NCBI RefSeq assembly: GCF_003344885.1
Contig: NZ_CP031155.1
Span: 1,888,001 to 1,952,000, forward strand
Direction of reading: 5' to 3'
Source of the DNA: Altererythrobacter sp. ZODW24
GTDB taxonomy: Bacteria > Pseudomonadota > Alphaproteobacteria > Sphingomonadales > Sphingomonadaceae
DNA length: 64,000 bases
Part shown: one piece after another, positions 17,384 to 35,082 of the stretch
Layout of the letters: every line of letters starts with the position of its first letter
Position numbering within the stretch: the first letter of the stretch is position 1
Translations under genes and position numbers: made by a program
Notes under the pieces: generated by a model
What the model saw: the letters and a program-made list of their open reading frames with translations, nothing else
Database searches by the model: none
Told to the model about the DNA's origin: nothing

Positions 17384-17587
17384 TTAGGGCTCGTAGTTCA
17401 GCAGATCACCCGGCTGGCACTCCAGCTCGCGGCAGATCGCCTCGAGGGTGGAGAAACGCATGGCCTTGGCCTTGCCGGTTTTCAGGATCGAAAGGTTGGC
17501 GAGGGTGAGGCCGACGCGTTCAGCCAGTTCGGTCAGCGTCATGCGGCGGTCGTGGAGCAGATCGTCCAATTTTACAGTAATGGTCAT
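17384..17587 (-). CDS. Small XRE-family (YozG-like) DNA-binding regulator
   Basis: 67 residues, essentially one Cro/XRE helix-turn-helix: MTLTELAERVGLTLANLSILKTGK, with the recognition helix at about residues 26-36. Small regulators of this kind commonly accompany DUF2975 membrane proteins. Its ATG overlaps the stop of the DUF2975 gene by one base (TGATG), indicating coupled translation. It probably autoregulates the operon, and repeated operator-like sites lie upstream of the first gene. Confidence 0.85.
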   Translation of the reverse strand: MTITVKLDDLLHDRRMTLTELAERVGLTLANLSILKTGKAKAMRFSTLEAICRELECQPGDLLNYEP

Positions 17588-18114
17588 CAGACAGTTCCTT
17601 CCAGATCGTCACGCATGGCGGTGCCGTGGCGGAATACGCGGGCTAGGATGAAGAGCGTCAGGATGAGGACCAGTCCCCCGAAGTCGACGCTCGCGTCCAC
17701 GGTACCAGGGTTCTCGCCGACAACATTCGCAATGTATAAGGCGATACCGGCCACCGGGATCGCCGCGAGATTGATGGCCAGCATCAGCCACGCCATTGCA
17801 GTCAGGCGGTCGCCATTGGCGGGGACGAATGGATCTCCCTCACCTACGCTTTCGACGATTTTGAGCATGTTCAGGAAAAAGCGCCATCCGAGATAGAGAA
17901 TGCCGGCGACCGCTGCGAGCAGCAATACGATGAGCCAGCGAATGTGGCTCGGTACGTCCGCGCTAGTGATATCCGGAGCAATTTCACCGCCAAAGATTGC
18001 GAAGGCCGGCGCCCCGATGGCGACGATAACTCCCGCAAAGGCAATGACGCCCATTAGGAAATAAATGATGCCTTTCGCGACGGCGAGTAGCGGGTCTTTA
18101 GTTATAGTGGTCAT
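17587..18114 (-). CDS. DUF2975 membrane protein
   Basis: A 175-residue inner-membrane protein with four hydrophobic segments (about 15-37, 58-80, 103-125 and 142-160), matching the DUF2975 layout. No biochemical role is known for the family. It is constantly found beside a YozG-like XRE regulator, as here, so the two probably form a small membrane-linked regulatory unit. It starts 24 bp after the small peptide gene. Confidence 0.8.
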   Translation of the reverse strand: MTTITKDPLLAVAKGIIYFLMGVIAFAGVIVAIGAPAFAIFGGEIAPDITSADVPSHIRWLIVLLLAAVAGILYLGWRFFLNMLKIVESVGEGDPFVPANGDRLTAMAWLMLAINLAAIPVAGIALYIANVVGENPGTVDASVDFGGLVLILTLFILARVFRHGTAMRDDLEGTV

Positions 18115-18138
18115 GGCAGGAGTCCCTTGGTTTGTGAG

Positions 18139-18261
18139 TTAGGCGATTGCGGCGACGAGCATTGATGCTGCGGGGCCGGAACTCGCAGTTGGAACGAACA
18201 GTGCAGCCGTGATGAAAGCGGCGGCGAGAAGAGCGAGTGTGTTGTTCAAAATCTGTGTCAT
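18139..18261 (-). CDS. Small hydrophobic membrane peptide (40 aa)
   Basis: The minus-strand ATG at 18261 opens 40 codons: MTQILNNTLALLAAAFITAA, then a second hydrophobic stretch ending MLVAAIA. It is either a tiny membrane protein or a secreted peptide with an Ala-rich signal sequence. It stands directly upstream of the DUF2975 gene and downstream of the operator-like repeats, which supports it as the first gene of the operon. Its function is unknown. Confidence 0.6.
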   Translation of the reverse strand: MTQILNNTLALLAAAFITAALFVPTASSGPAASMLVAAIA

Positions 18262-18283
18262 TATTGTTCTCCGATGTGTTCAA

Positions 18284-18364
18284 TATTGATAAACAATAAG
18301 GATCGTGAGCATATTGTCAAACAATAATATTGAAAAACGATATGCAGTTGATTGATAAACAGAA
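18284..18364. promoter_or_regulatory. Array of four operator-like dyads upstream of the peptide/DUF2975/XRE operon
   Basis: Four copies of a 15-bp site follow TATTG-nnnnn-CAATA: TATTGATAAACAATA (18284), TATTGTCAAACAATA (18312), TATTGAAAAACGATA (18328) and the weaker GATTGATAAACAGAA (18350). Each is an inverted repeat with an A-rich centre. They cover the AT-rich promoter zone of the minus-strand operon. A small XRE dimer would fit such half-sites, so autoregulation is likely. Confidence 0.7.
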
Positions 18365-18709
18365 ATTCAGGCACTGCATCTGATCGCTAAATCGGATGGT
18401 GGATCGCGCACGTCAAAACGACTCGGCGCGAGTCTATGTCACAGCGTTTGACTCGCGGGGACCTCGTTCCTATATGCCCATCCATAACTCGTGCGCTTCG
18501 AGCAAGCCGGATCCATTCGCGGGGATCTGACTGGGAAGGAGGCGGCGGGAGATACCACAGACGCGGTAGGCTGCGGGCCACAGATTCCCCGAGAAGGAAT
18601 TCGTGTGCCAAGCGGCCTCTTTTGCGTCTGAAGGGATCACATCCGCGCTTCGAAATAACCAAGCTGGCTCACCCGGGCCGGTTCACTAGAGAAGAGGCAT
18701 ATCTCCTCC
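18365..18709 (+). other. Non-coding leader region of rpoB
   Basis: 345 bp without a supported gene. It must hold the rpoBC promoter and 5' leader. The final segment has a GAGAAGAGG purine run before the ATG of rpoB. No transcription-terminator or riboswitch pattern is evident to me. A minus-strand reading frame here is Arg/Pro-rich and resembles nothing. Confidence 0.5.
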
Positions 18710-22915
<4,206 letters not shown>

Positions 22916-22981
22916 GGGGTCGGCGGCCAAAACCGCCCCCCGATTTCCACCTGAGATTTTCACCCCCCAAGGGATGACAAA

Positions 22982-27313
<4,332 letters not shown>

Positions 27314-27334
27314 TCGGTTTCAGACCCGAATAAC

Positions 27335-27369
27335 AAAGACCCCGCCGGAGTGATCCGGCGGGGTCTTTT
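27335..27369 (+). terminator. Strong rho-independent terminator of rpoBC
   Basis: AAGACCCCGCCGGA and TCCGGCGGGGTCTT pair perfectly around a GTGA loop and end in TTTT. It begins 22 bp after the rpoC stop. Confidence 0.95.
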
Positions 27370-27437
27370 GTTTGCGCTTCCATGTCTCGGATATCTCACG
27401 GGTGGATTTTCGGACTGGTTCGCATAGGGTCGGGTGT

Positions 27438-28256
27438 ATGAGCTGGAAGGTAGATCAGGAGATATCGACACCCGCAGGCACGGTGGCCGCTGGATCGACG
27501 GGTGACGGGCCGCCCTTGGTGCTGGCGCATGGCTGGCCCTGGTCGTCCTATGCCTGGCACCGGGTAATTCCGGCACTGGCCGAGCGCTTCCGCGTCTACT
27601 GGTATGACATGCCCGGCTATGGCCAGTCAGAGATGCGCGAGAACCAGCGGACTTCGCTTGATGTGCAGGGCGAAGTCTTCGCTTTCATGCTGGCGCAATG
27701 GGGACTGGATCGCCCGAATGTGATTGCGCATGACTTTGGCGGGGCGACGACATTGCGCGCCCACCTGCTTCATGGCGCGGAGTTTGAGCGTTATGTGTTG
27801 ATGAACGTAGTAGCGATGCGGCCATGGGGGTCTGATTTCTTCGACCACGTTGGCCAGCACGTGGATGCATTCACCGGGTTGCCGCCACATATCCACGAGG
27901 CCGTTGTCCGTGCTTACATTCAAGGAGCCCTGGTGTCGGACATTGTGGTTGCCGATTTTGAAGCGCTGGTTGCGCCGTGGCTGAGCGGTGAAGGCCGGGG
28001 CAGTTTCTATCGCCAGTTCGCGCAGGCTGATGAGAGCTACACAGCCGAAGTCGAGCCGATGTTCGGGGAAGTGCGCTGCCCCGTGAAGATCATGTGGGGC
28101 GAGGATGATCCATGGATATCACTAGAACGAGGGCGAGCCCTGCATGAGCGCATGCCGGGCGCCGAGTTTGCAACGATACCGGGCATCGGACATCTTCCAC
28201 AGTTGGAGGCCCCAGATGCAGTCCTGCGTGAAGTCACCGGATTTCTCGCAGGCTGA
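27438..28256 (+). CDS. Alpha/beta hydrolase with Asp nucleophile (haloalkane dehalogenase/epoxide hydrolase type)
   Basis: A 272-residue soluble hydrolase. The oxyanion-hole motif is HGWPWSSYAW (about residue 32) and the nucleophile elbow is AHDFGG (Asp near 101). The acid lies in WGEDDPW (about 218) and the catalytic His in GIGHLPQLE (about 250). An Asp nucleophile separates dehalogenases and epoxide hydrolases from Ser esterases, so hydrolysis through an alkyl-enzyme ester is expected. The substrate is not predictable. I chose ATG 27438, and an upstream start would run into the rpoBC terminator. It is a single-gene unit. Confidence 0.85.
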   Translation: MSWKVDQEISTPAGTVAAGSTGDGPPLVLAHGWPWSSYAWHRVIPALAERFRVYWYDMPGYGQSEMRENQRTSLDVQGEVFAFMLAQWGLDRPNVIAHDFGGATTLRAHLLHGAEFERYVLMNVVAMRPWGSDFFDHVGQHVDAFTGLPPHIHEAVVRAYIQGALVSDIVVADFEALVAPWLSGEGRGSFYRQFAQADESYTAEVEPMFGEVRCPVKIMWGEDDPWISLERGRALHERMPGAEFATIPGIGHLPQLEAPDAVLREVTGFLAG

Positions 28257-28361
28257 TGCGCTTTACCGGAGCTATCGCCGTAGGTCTTTTGTTTAGTAAA
28301 AGCACGGGCGATCTATTAGGATAGATGTCTCACGACTATTTTTGGTGAAAGACAGGTAGCA

Positions 28362-29435
28362 ATGACATCGAAACTGGACGAAGCGGGCAATACTGAACGC
28401 ACCGGCTTTCTCGTTTTTCTATTGTTGGTGACCATTGTTCTCGTGGTGATCGCTTGGCCCTTCGCATCGGCGCTTTTGTGGAGCACGCTCGCCGCGATCA
28501 TGTTTCAGCCGCTTTACCAGCGCATTCTGGCGAAGTGGCCGCGCCATCCTAGCCGGGCAGCGCTCGGAACGCTGGCGATTATCGTCATCGCAGTGGTCGT
28601 GCCAGCTATTATGATCGGTAGCGCCGTTGTCCGGCAGTCGATCGAACTTTACTCGTCGATGCGGCAGGGCGAGTTGGATTTGCCGATTCTATTCAACAGT
28701 TTTTACAACGCTTTGCCCGCGCAGCTCCAGCAAATGCTCGATAATTCCGAATATGCGGAATTCAGCGCTGTCCAGCAGGGTTTGGAACAGTTCGCCAGAG
28801 AGAGCATCGGTCTTGTGGCCCAGCAGGCGGTTGCCATCGGCGGGAGCGCATTCGCATTCGTCCTGTCGCTGGGTATCGGCATGTATGTCGTTTATTTTCT
28901 GCTGCGTGACGGTGTCTCGATTGGATCGAGCATCCGGAATGCAATGCCTTTGCCGCGCGAGGTTGCCCAGCGGTTGAGCGACAAGTTCACTCAGATCATT
29001 CGTGCGACGATCAAGGGTTCCGTAGTTGTGGGCCTGGTTCAGGGCGCCTTGGGGGCGGTAACCTTCTGGGTCGTCGGCGTGCCGTCAGCCATTCTCTTTG
29101 GCGTGCTTATGGCAATCTTCTCGCTGCTGCCCGCGCTTGGCCCTGCGATCGTGTGGATCCCGGTGGCCCTATACCTGTTGGTGACGGGCGCCATTTGGCA
29201 GGCGGTTGTTGTCGGTATCTCCGGCGTTGCGCTGATCGGGATGGCCGACAATGTGCTTCGGCCCATCCTCGTGGGCCGCGACACGGGAATTCCCGATTGG
29301 ATGATCCTTGTCACTACGCTTGGCGGGATCGCATCGCTTGGCCTCAGCGGGATTGTCTTGGGGCCACTTGCAGCTGGTCTTTTTCTGGCCGGATGGGCGA
29401 TTTATACCGAACAGCGGGACGGCGTGGCGGGATAG
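28362..29435 (+). CDS. AI-2E family (PerM/DUF20) membrane transporter
   Basis: A 357-residue inner-membrane protein with about eight helices: two pairs at the N-terminus, a soluble middle (residues 85-150) and a C-terminal cluster with GVLMAIFSLLPALGPAIVWI and NVLRPILVG, typical of the AI-2E/PerM family. Members were named for putative autoinducer-2 export. Some instead act as antiporters, so the substrate is uncertain. The neighbours give no further hint. Confidence 0.88.
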   Translation: MTSKLDEAGNTERTGFLVFLLLVTIVLVVIAWPFASALLWSTLAAIMFQPLYQRILAKWPRHPSRAALGTLAIIVIAVVVPAIMIGSAVVRQSIELYSSMRQGELDLPILFNSFYNALPAQLQQMLDNSEYAEFSAVQQGLEQFARESIGLVAQQAVAIGGSAFAFVLSLGIGMYVVYFLLRDGVSIGSSIRNAMPLPREVAQRLSDKFTQIIRATIKGSVVVGLVQGALGAVTFWVVGVPSAILFGVLMAIFSLLPALGPAIVWIPVALYLLVTGAIWQAVVVGISGVALIGMADNVLRPILVGRDTGIPDWMILVTTLGGIASLGLSGIVLGPLAAGLFLAGWAIYTEQRDGVAG

Positions 29436-29520
29436 CGACTGGCAACGCGGCTTTGCTATTCTCGCCAACCTTCCCTAACAGCATCGATCTTCGATTCACT
29501 CACAGGAACCATAACTTCCA

Positions 29521-29883
29521 ATGCCTTCATTTTCCCAGCCTAGCTTCCAAGACCGCATCGCTTTGGCGAATAAAGCCAGAGAGAAAGCTCTCAAGAAGCT
29601 TCAGGCGAAGCCGCAGCCGACCGAGGCGGAACTAGCCGAGCGGAAAGCAGCGCATGAAGCGAAGGAGGCCGCCAAGGCCGCCAAGCGCGCCGAAAAGTTG
29701 GCGGAGCGTGAGAAGGTGAAGGCCGAGAAGGAAGCCAAAAAGCAGGCCGAAATTCAGGCCGAGAAGGACCGGCTCGCTGCGATTGAAGCAGCCAAAGAGC
29801 CCGAGCTTACAGACGAAGAAAAGAAGGCCATCCGCGACGAGCGCTATGCCGCCCGTAAAGCGCGTAAGAAGAAAAAGCGCTAA
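29521..29883 (+). CDS. DUF6481 family protein, highly charged helical
   Basis: 120 residues, mostly Ala/Lys/Glu, predicted as one long helix (AAHEAKEAAKAAKRAEKLAE) and ending in a Lys/Arg-rich tail (ARKARKKKKR). The family is common in Sphingomonadales and of unknown role. The composition suggests nucleic-acid or ribosome association, which is inference only. No signal peptide. Confidence 0.7.
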   Translation: MPSFSQPSFQDRIALANKAREKALKKLQAKPQPTEAELAERKAAHEAKEAAKAAKRAEKLAEREKVKAEKEAKKQAEIQAEKDRLAAIEAAKEPELTDEEKKAIRDERYAARKARKKKKR

Positions 29884-29905
29884 GCTGATTTAGCGGGAGC
29901 GGGCC

Positions 29906-31039
29906 CTACGAATAGGCCATCCGCTCCACTGCTTCCAAACATCCCAAAGCCCCGGGATCGCCGAATGGCGAGAGCTGGGTCATGAATAATCCGCCGACGC
30001 CTGCTGTCGGATCAATCCAGAAGTAGCTGTTGAAGATGCCTGCCCATGACAGGCTGTTCGCGCCGCGCCGGCCTTCGATTGGTTCGGGGTTCGTCAAAAA
30101 GCCCAGCGTCCAGCCGGTGTGCTGATCGGGGAACTGGTCGAATGGCTGCGCGATATCGGGCATGCTGGTGCCCATCGCTCCAGCGCGCAGATCGCCGATC
30201 TGGTTGGTGCTCATTGCCTCGATACTGCCAGTGGACAGAATGCGTTTTCCGTCCAGCTCGCCGCCGTTTAGCATCATCTGGATAAACCGCGCGTAATCTG
30301 CCGCTGTCGATGTCAGCCCGCCGCCGCCGGAATCGAACTCGCCGCCGCCGATGAACAAGGGCAGGATGCCAAGCGAGCCGTCCTCCTTCCGCGTGTGCAC
30401 TTTTGCTGCGCCATCAGGCAGAGCATCGCGGAAAGCCGTGTGCGTCATGCCCAGCGGCCCAAACACATTGGCCTGTAGGTAATCCTGCAAGCTCATACCC
30501 GTGACTGCTTCGATGGCGAGGCCGACCCAGTCGGTGGAGACGCCATATTCCCAACTATCGCCCGGATCGAACATCAGCGGCATGGTGACGCTCGCCTTGC
30601 TGCCGGGCGCGGGCATACCGGCATGTGCGAAATGCTTCAGCACCTCCGGCTGGACGAAGATGTAACCAAGCCCCGACGTGTGCGTGAGCAGGTGCCGCAG
30701 AGTAATCGGGCGCACGGCAGGGCGCGTGTTGGGTCTGCCGTCGAGTTCGAAACCGGTGATTACCTGCGGATCAGCGAGTGCGGGCAGGACGTCGCCAACC
30801 GGCGCATCGAGCGACAACTTGCCCTGCTCAACCAGTTGCAACGCGCCGACTGTCACCAGCGGCTTGGTCATTGAGGCAATTTGGAAGATCGTACCCTCAT
30901 GCATCTCCGCGCCTTCCACCGCATCGGCTACTCCAAAGGCCCGCGAGTATGTCACGCCCTTCGCATCGGTGATCAGGGCGACGCCGCCGGGCAGTGCGGA
31001 CTTGTCGAAAGCGGTTTGGAGGATTGTGTCATCGATCAT
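29906..31039 (-). CDS. Serine hydrolase of the class C beta-lactamase family
   Basis: 377 residues with the penicillin-binding fold. The SxxK motif is SMTK (about residue 55) in QIASMTKPLVTVGAL, and a Tyr motif YGVSTD lies near 168. No signal peptide is visible, so a cytosolic esterase such as EstB-type enzymes is more likely than a true beta-lactamase. It is divergent from nadE with 62 bp between the starts, so the promoters face away from each other. Confidence 0.85.
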   Translation of the reverse strand: MIDDTILQTAFDKSALPGGVALITDAKGVTYSRAFGVADAVEGAEMHEGTIFQIASMTKPLVTVGALQLVEQGKLSLDAPVGDVLPALADPQVITGFELDGRPNTRPAVRPITLRHLLTHTSGLGYIFVQPEVLKHFAHAGMPAPGSKASVTMPLMFDPGDSWEYGVSTDWVGLAIEAVTGMSLQDYLQANVFGPLGMTHTAFRDALPDGAAKVHTRKEDGSLGILPLFIGGGEFDSGGGGLTSTAADYARFIQMMLNGGELDGKRILSTGSIEAMSTNQIGDLRAGAMGTSMPDIAQPFDQFPDQHTGWTLGFLTNPEPIEGRRGANSLSWAGIFNSYFWIDPTAGVGGLFMTQLSPFGDPGALGCLEAVERMAYS

Positions 31040-31101
31040 TGGTGAGGAGTATCAGCACCAAAGCGCTTGTGAAAGCGGCATCGCTCGGCCAACATCGCGG
31101 C

Positions 31102-32769
31102 ATGACAGATACACTCACGATCACCCTGTGTCAGATGAACCAAAACGTCGGACATATGACTGAAAATGCCGACGAGATGCTGGAGCTTCGCCGTCAGGCA
31201 GTCGCGCGCAATCCGGCGATTGATCTGGTTATGTATCCCGAAATGCAGCTGATCGGCTATCCGCCCGAGGATATGATCCTGAAGCCTGCGCTGCTCGACC
31301 GTGCTGCGATGGAGCTGCAGAGGATGGCGCTCGCCACGGATGATGGCGGTCCAGCGATGATTGTCGGCACGGTGATCCGCGAGGGGGAAGACCTCTACAA
31401 CGCCGTCACTCTGCTCAATGGCGGCAAGATTGCAGCGGTGCGCTACAAAGACGAGCTGCCGAATTACGGAACGTTTGACGAAAAGCGTCACTTCACCTCC
31501 GGCCCGCTGCCCGATCCGGTGGAGTTTCGCGGCGTCAAAATCGGCCTGCCGATCTGCGAGGATATTTGGCATCCGTCGGTCTGCTCGCATCTGAAGGAGC
31601 AGGGCGCCGAAATCTTGCTGTCACCCAACGGCAGCCCTTATGAAATCGACAAGGACGATCTGCGGATCGAAGGCGTCGCCAAACAGCGCGCTATCGAGAC
31701 GGGCCTGCCGATGGCCTACCTCAACCGCATCGGCGGACAGGACGAGCTGGTGTTCGACGGCGCGAGCTTCGTCATCAATGGCGACGGCAAAGTCGTGATT
31801 CAAATGCGTGATTGGGAGCACCAGATCATCGATACGGTCTGGAACCGCGGTGCAGATGGTTGGACCTGCGAAGAGGGCAAGCAGCACCAACTCTCCGACC
31901 ACCCCGAAGACATCTATTGCGCGATGATGATCGCGGTGCGCGATTATGTTCACAAAAACGGCTTCAAGGGCGTAGTCCTCGGCCTGTCCGGCGGGATCGA
32001 CAGTGCGATTTGCGCCGCGATTGCTGCCGATGCGCTGGGGCCGGAAAACGTGTGGTGCGTGATGATGCCCAGCCGCTTCACCAGCCAGACCAGCCTGGAC
32101 GATGCGACTGCCTGCGCCAAAGCTATCGGCTGCAAATACACCACCATTCCGATCCAGCCTGCGGTGTCCGGCTTTGACGAAATGCTGGCGAATGACTTTG
32201 CCGATGTGGATGTCGATCTGACCGAGGAAAACCTCCAATCACGCATTCGCGGCGTCACGCTGATGGCGCTGAGCAACAAGTTCGGCCCGATGCTGCTGAC
32301 CACGGGCAATAAGTCGGAAATGAGCGTCGGCTATGCGACGATCTATGGCGATATGGCGGGCGGCTATAACCCGCTGAAAGACGCCTATAAGATGACCGTC
32401 TTCGCGATTTCGAAATGGCGCAACACGGCCAAACCGGAAATCGCGCTGGGCAATGATGGCGAAGTGATCCCGCAAAACATCATCGACAAGCCGCCAAGCG
32501 CAGAACTGCGCCCTGACCAGAAGGATTCAGATTCGCTACCCGATTATCCGGTGCTCGATGCGATCCTAATGGGGCTTGTCGAACGCGACGAAAGCGTGGA
32601 CGAGATTGTCGCTGAAGGCTTCGACCGCGCCGTAGTAACGCGGATCGAACACCTCCTTCACCTCGCCGAATATAAGCGCCGCCAAGCCCCGCCGGGTGTG
32701 AAGCTGGGCACGCGCAACTTCGGGCGAGATCGCCGCTATCCCATCACGCATAAGTTCAGGACTGCATAA
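31102..32769 (+). CDS. nadE: Glutamine-dependent NAD+ synthetase
   Basis: Final step of NAD biosynthesis: amidation of nicotinate adenine dinucleotide using glutamine-derived ammonia and ATP. The 555 residues have an N-terminal nitrilase-type glutaminase domain (catalytic Cys152 in PICEDIWHP) and a C-terminal synthetase domain (P-loop LGLSGGIDS near 293, then TTGNKSEMSVGYAT). ATG 31102 matches the usual start (MTDTLTITLCQMNQNVG). The stop overlaps the next start by one base. Confidence 0.95.
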   Translation: MTDTLTITLCQMNQNVGHMTENADEMLELRRQAVARNPAIDLVMYPEMQLIGYPPEDMILKPALLDRAAMELQRMALATDDGGPAMIVGTVIREGEDLYNAVTLLNGGKIAAVRYKDELPNYGTFDEKRHFTSGPLPDPVEFRGVKIGLPICEDIWHPSVCSHLKEQGAEILLSPNGSPYEIDKDDLRIEGVAKQRAIETGLPMAYLNRIGGQDELVFDGASFVINGDGKVVIQMRDWEHQIIDTVWNRGADGWTCEEGKQHQLSDHPEDIYCAMMIAVRDYVHKNGFKGVVLGLSGGIDSAICAAIAADALGPENVWCVMMPSRFTSQTSLDDATACAKAIGCKYTTIPIQPAVSGFDEMLANDFADVDVDLTEENLQSRIRGVTLMALSNKFGPMLLTTGNKSEMSVGYATIYGDMAGGYNPLKDAYKMTVFAISKWRNTAKPEIALGNDGEVIPQNIIDKPPSAELRPDQKDSDSLPDYPVLDAILMGLVERDESVDEIVAEGFDRAVVTRIEHLLHLAEYKRRQAPPGVKLGTRNFGRDRRYPITHKFRTA

Positions 32770-33191
32770 TGCGCTATCTTTTTATCTTGCCGATATTGGC
32801 TTTGGCTGCCTGCGAGCAAGCTGCCGAACCGGAGGAAGTACTTTCCACCCCGGCATCTATCGACCTTGCAGGCGATTATCGTGTCGCTGGTATTGACGGA
32901 GCGCCGTTCGACGAAAACTACGGCATCGCACTTTCGGTCAACGAAAGCCGCATCTGGTGGAAGCCGACCTGCGCTGGACAAGGTGTTGATTATAAAATCT
33001 ACGGCGACACCTTCAAAACCATTGATCCTCCGCCGCCTGAAGAGCCGCGAGCCGTCTGTGATATTGGCTATCCTGACCGACTGCCGGAAGTGTGGCAGGC
33101 GCTTGAGAACAGCGATACGATTGAGCGCACCCCTGAGAACGGCATTCGTATCTTCGGTGGTCAAAGATCAGTCACACTCTTCTCGCAATAG
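32769..33191 (+). CDS. Lipoprotein of unknown function, possibly META/HslJ-like
   Basis: 140 residues. The signal peptide MRYLFILPILALAACEQ has a lipobox (LAAC). The mature part has an order loosely like META/HslJ domains (LAGDYRVAGIDGAPF, ALSVNESRIWWKPTCAGQGV), with two further Cys residues. It is translationally coupled to nadE (TAATG) and lies 27 bp before gltX. The function is not known. The family link is tentative. Confidence 0.65.
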   Translation: MRYLFILPILALAACEQAAEPEEVLSTPASIDLAGDYRVAGIDGAPFDENYGIALSVNESRIWWKPTCAGQGVDYKIYGDTFKTIDPPPPEEPRAVCDIGYPDRLPEVWQALENSDTIERTPENGIRIFGGQRSVTLFSQ

Positions 33192-33218
33192 GCCGCAACC
33201 TCGGCTAATCGCCCACAC

Positions 33219-34562
33219 ATGACCACAATCACACGTTTCGCGCCGTCGCCTACGGGCCGCCTCCATGTCGGCAATATTCGCACGGCTCTGCATAATTGGC
33301 TGCTGGCTGCGAAGGCTGGCGCGCGGGGCGATGATGCGCGCTTTATGCTGCGGATCGACGATACGGATCAGGAGCGCAGCAAGGAAGAATATGTCGAGGC
33401 CACGCGCGCCGATCTGGCGTGGCTGGGCATCGTGCCCGATGGCGAGGAGCGCCAGAGCGAGCGCTTCCATCTGTATGATGCGGCATTTGATAAGCTACGC
33501 GAGGCAGGCCGGGTCTATCCTTGCTACGAAACCGCGCAGGAATTGGAGCTGAAGCGCAAGATCCAGCTCGGGCGCGGGAAGCCGCCGATTTATGACCGCG
33601 GCGCGCTGGAAATGACGGACGCAGAACGCGTAGGGAAGGAGGCCGAGGGCGTTCAGCCGCATTGGCGTTTCAAGCTCGATCACTCCGCCCCGATCACTTG
33701 GGATGATGGTGTGCGCGGGCCGCAGAAATTCGATGCTTCGCTAATCTCCGATCCGGTGATCCGCCGCGCCAATGGTAGCTGGCTGTATATGCTCCCCAGC
33801 GCGGTCGACGATGTCGAAATGGGCATCACCGATGTGTTGCGGGGGGAGGATCATGTGTCCAACACTGCAGCCCAAGTGCAAATGTTCGAAGCGATGGGGG
33901 CCACACCGCCGCGTTTCGCGCATGAGGCTTTGCTGGTCGGCACCGAAGGCAAGCTGTCCAAGCGGCTCGGCTCGCTCGGTTGCGACAGCTTCCGTGAACG
34001 CGGGATTGAACCCGAAGCCATCGTGGCGATGCTGGCACGTCTGGGCACTTCGCAACCGGTCGAACCGATTGCGGAACGTGATGTGCTGGTCGAAACGTTT
34101 GACCTGTCGACATTCGGCCGCGCGCCTGCCCGTTTCGATGATGCGGAGCTGGACCGGGTCAATGCGGCCATCGTCCACCAGCTGTCCTATGCGGATGTGA
34201 AGCACCGTCTGCCCGAAGGCATGGGCGAAGATGGCTGGCACGCAGTTCGCCCGAATTTGGCGCATCTGGGCGAGGCGGCAGACTGGTGGAAGCTCGTGAC
34301 CGGCCCGGTCGATGCCCGCGATTTCGATGCCGAGACCAAAGCGTTTCTGACCGAGGCGCTGGCGGCGCTGGAGTGGGACGATAACCCCTGGCACACTCTG
34401 ACAGCGGCGCTGAAGGAAAGCACCGGCCGCAAGGGCAAGCAGCTGTTCCAACCACTGCGCCAAGCGCTAACCGGCATGGACCACGGCCCCGATATGGGCG
34501 AGCTGCTCCCGCTGATAGGTGAATCTGAAGTGAAGTTGAGGTTGGAGCAGGCGGTTGGATAA
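33219..34562 (+). CDS. gltX: Glutamate-tRNA ligase
   Basis: Class I aminoacyl-tRNA synthetase charging tRNA-Glu (and in many Alphaproteobacteria tRNA-Gln, later amidated). The 447 residues have the HIGH-type motif HVGN at residues 16-19 (TRFAPSPTGRLHVGNIRTAL) and the KMSKS-type motif GKLSKRLGS near 246. The C-terminal helical anticodon-binding domain is present and slightly short, as in the alphaproteobacterial GluRS2 type. Alphaproteobacteria often carry two copies, and only one lies in this window. Confidence 0.95.
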   Translation: MTTITRFAPSPTGRLHVGNIRTALHNWLLAAKAGARGDDARFMLRIDDTDQERSKEEYVEATRADLAWLGIVPDGEERQSERFHLYDAAFDKLREAGRVYPCYETAQELELKRKIQLGRGKPPIYDRGALEMTDAERVGKEAEGVQPHWRFKLDHSAPITWDDGVRGPQKFDASLISDPVIRRANGSWLYMLPSAVDDVEMGITDVLRGEDHVSNTAAQVQMFEAMGATPPRFAHEALLVGTEGKLSKRLGSLGCDSFRERGIEPEAIVAMLARLGTSQPVEPIAERDVLVETFDLSTFGRAPARFDDAELDRVNAAIVHQLSYADVKHRLPEGMGEDGWHAVRPNLAHLGEAADWWKLVTGPVDARDFDAETKAFLTEALAALEWDDNPWHTLTAALKESTGRKGKQLFQPLRQALTGMDHGPDMGELLPLIGESEVKLRLEQAVG

Positions 34563-35034
34563 AGAGGACGATCAACGACCATATTACGCAAATGCGTATT
34601 TTTTGAGGTGGGATTGGTCGTCCATGGTGTCGCTTCATTTTCACGAACTTAGACAGATGATCCGCCTTACACGCAGCCGACTTCCGGCAGATAGAGATTG
34701 GGCGACCTTTTACCTATCTCAGGTTAACAATGATTCACCGCTTATCCGAAAGGCATTGGTGGAGGTGGCTCAAGAGGTTCACACCGACGCTGCGGCGGAG
34801 GCCCGTCTGGCGCTCGCCAAAAGGAAAGATCCTCGGGCGCTTGGGCTTGTTCGAAAGGCGTTGAGCCAGAGGAGTATCGGAATTCTTGATATAAGAGCGG
34901 CAGGCGAACTGGCTCATGGCTCGCTGATTCACTTGCTACGGCGCCATGCCGATTCTGACTTCGAGCCTGATCTGATCAATCAAGCCATTGTCGCTTGCAG
35001 AACACGCAATCGCGCAGGTGAAGAGTTTGATTGA
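34555..35034 (+). CDS. Hypothetical protein, possibly helical-repeat
   Basis: 159 residues if translated from TTG 34555, which overlaps the end of gltX by 8 bp. ATG 34624 would give 136 residues. The sequence is helical (SPLIRKALVEVAQEVHTDAA, ARLALAKRKDPRALGLVRKA), with a spacing that could be HEAT-like. No signal or membrane segment. I recognise no family, and its reality as a gene is likely but unproven. Confidence 0.5.
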   Translation: MDKEDDQRPYYANAYFLRWDWSSMVSLHFHELRQMIRLTRSRLPADRDWATFYLSQVNNDSPLIRKALVEVAQEVHTDAAAEARLALAKRKDPRALGLVRKALSQRSIGILDIRAAGELAHGSLIHLLRRHADSDFEPDLINQAIVACRTRNRAGEEFD

Positions 35035-35082
35035 GCACGGAGGTTGTAGTGGGTGGATAGCTAAGGTGTTGGAGTGCAATTT

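Noticed and set aside
18387-18662. 91-codon minus-strand frame upstream of rpoB
   Set aside because: Arg/Pro-rich, without homologue-like motifs or SD. The region is better explained as the rpoB leader.
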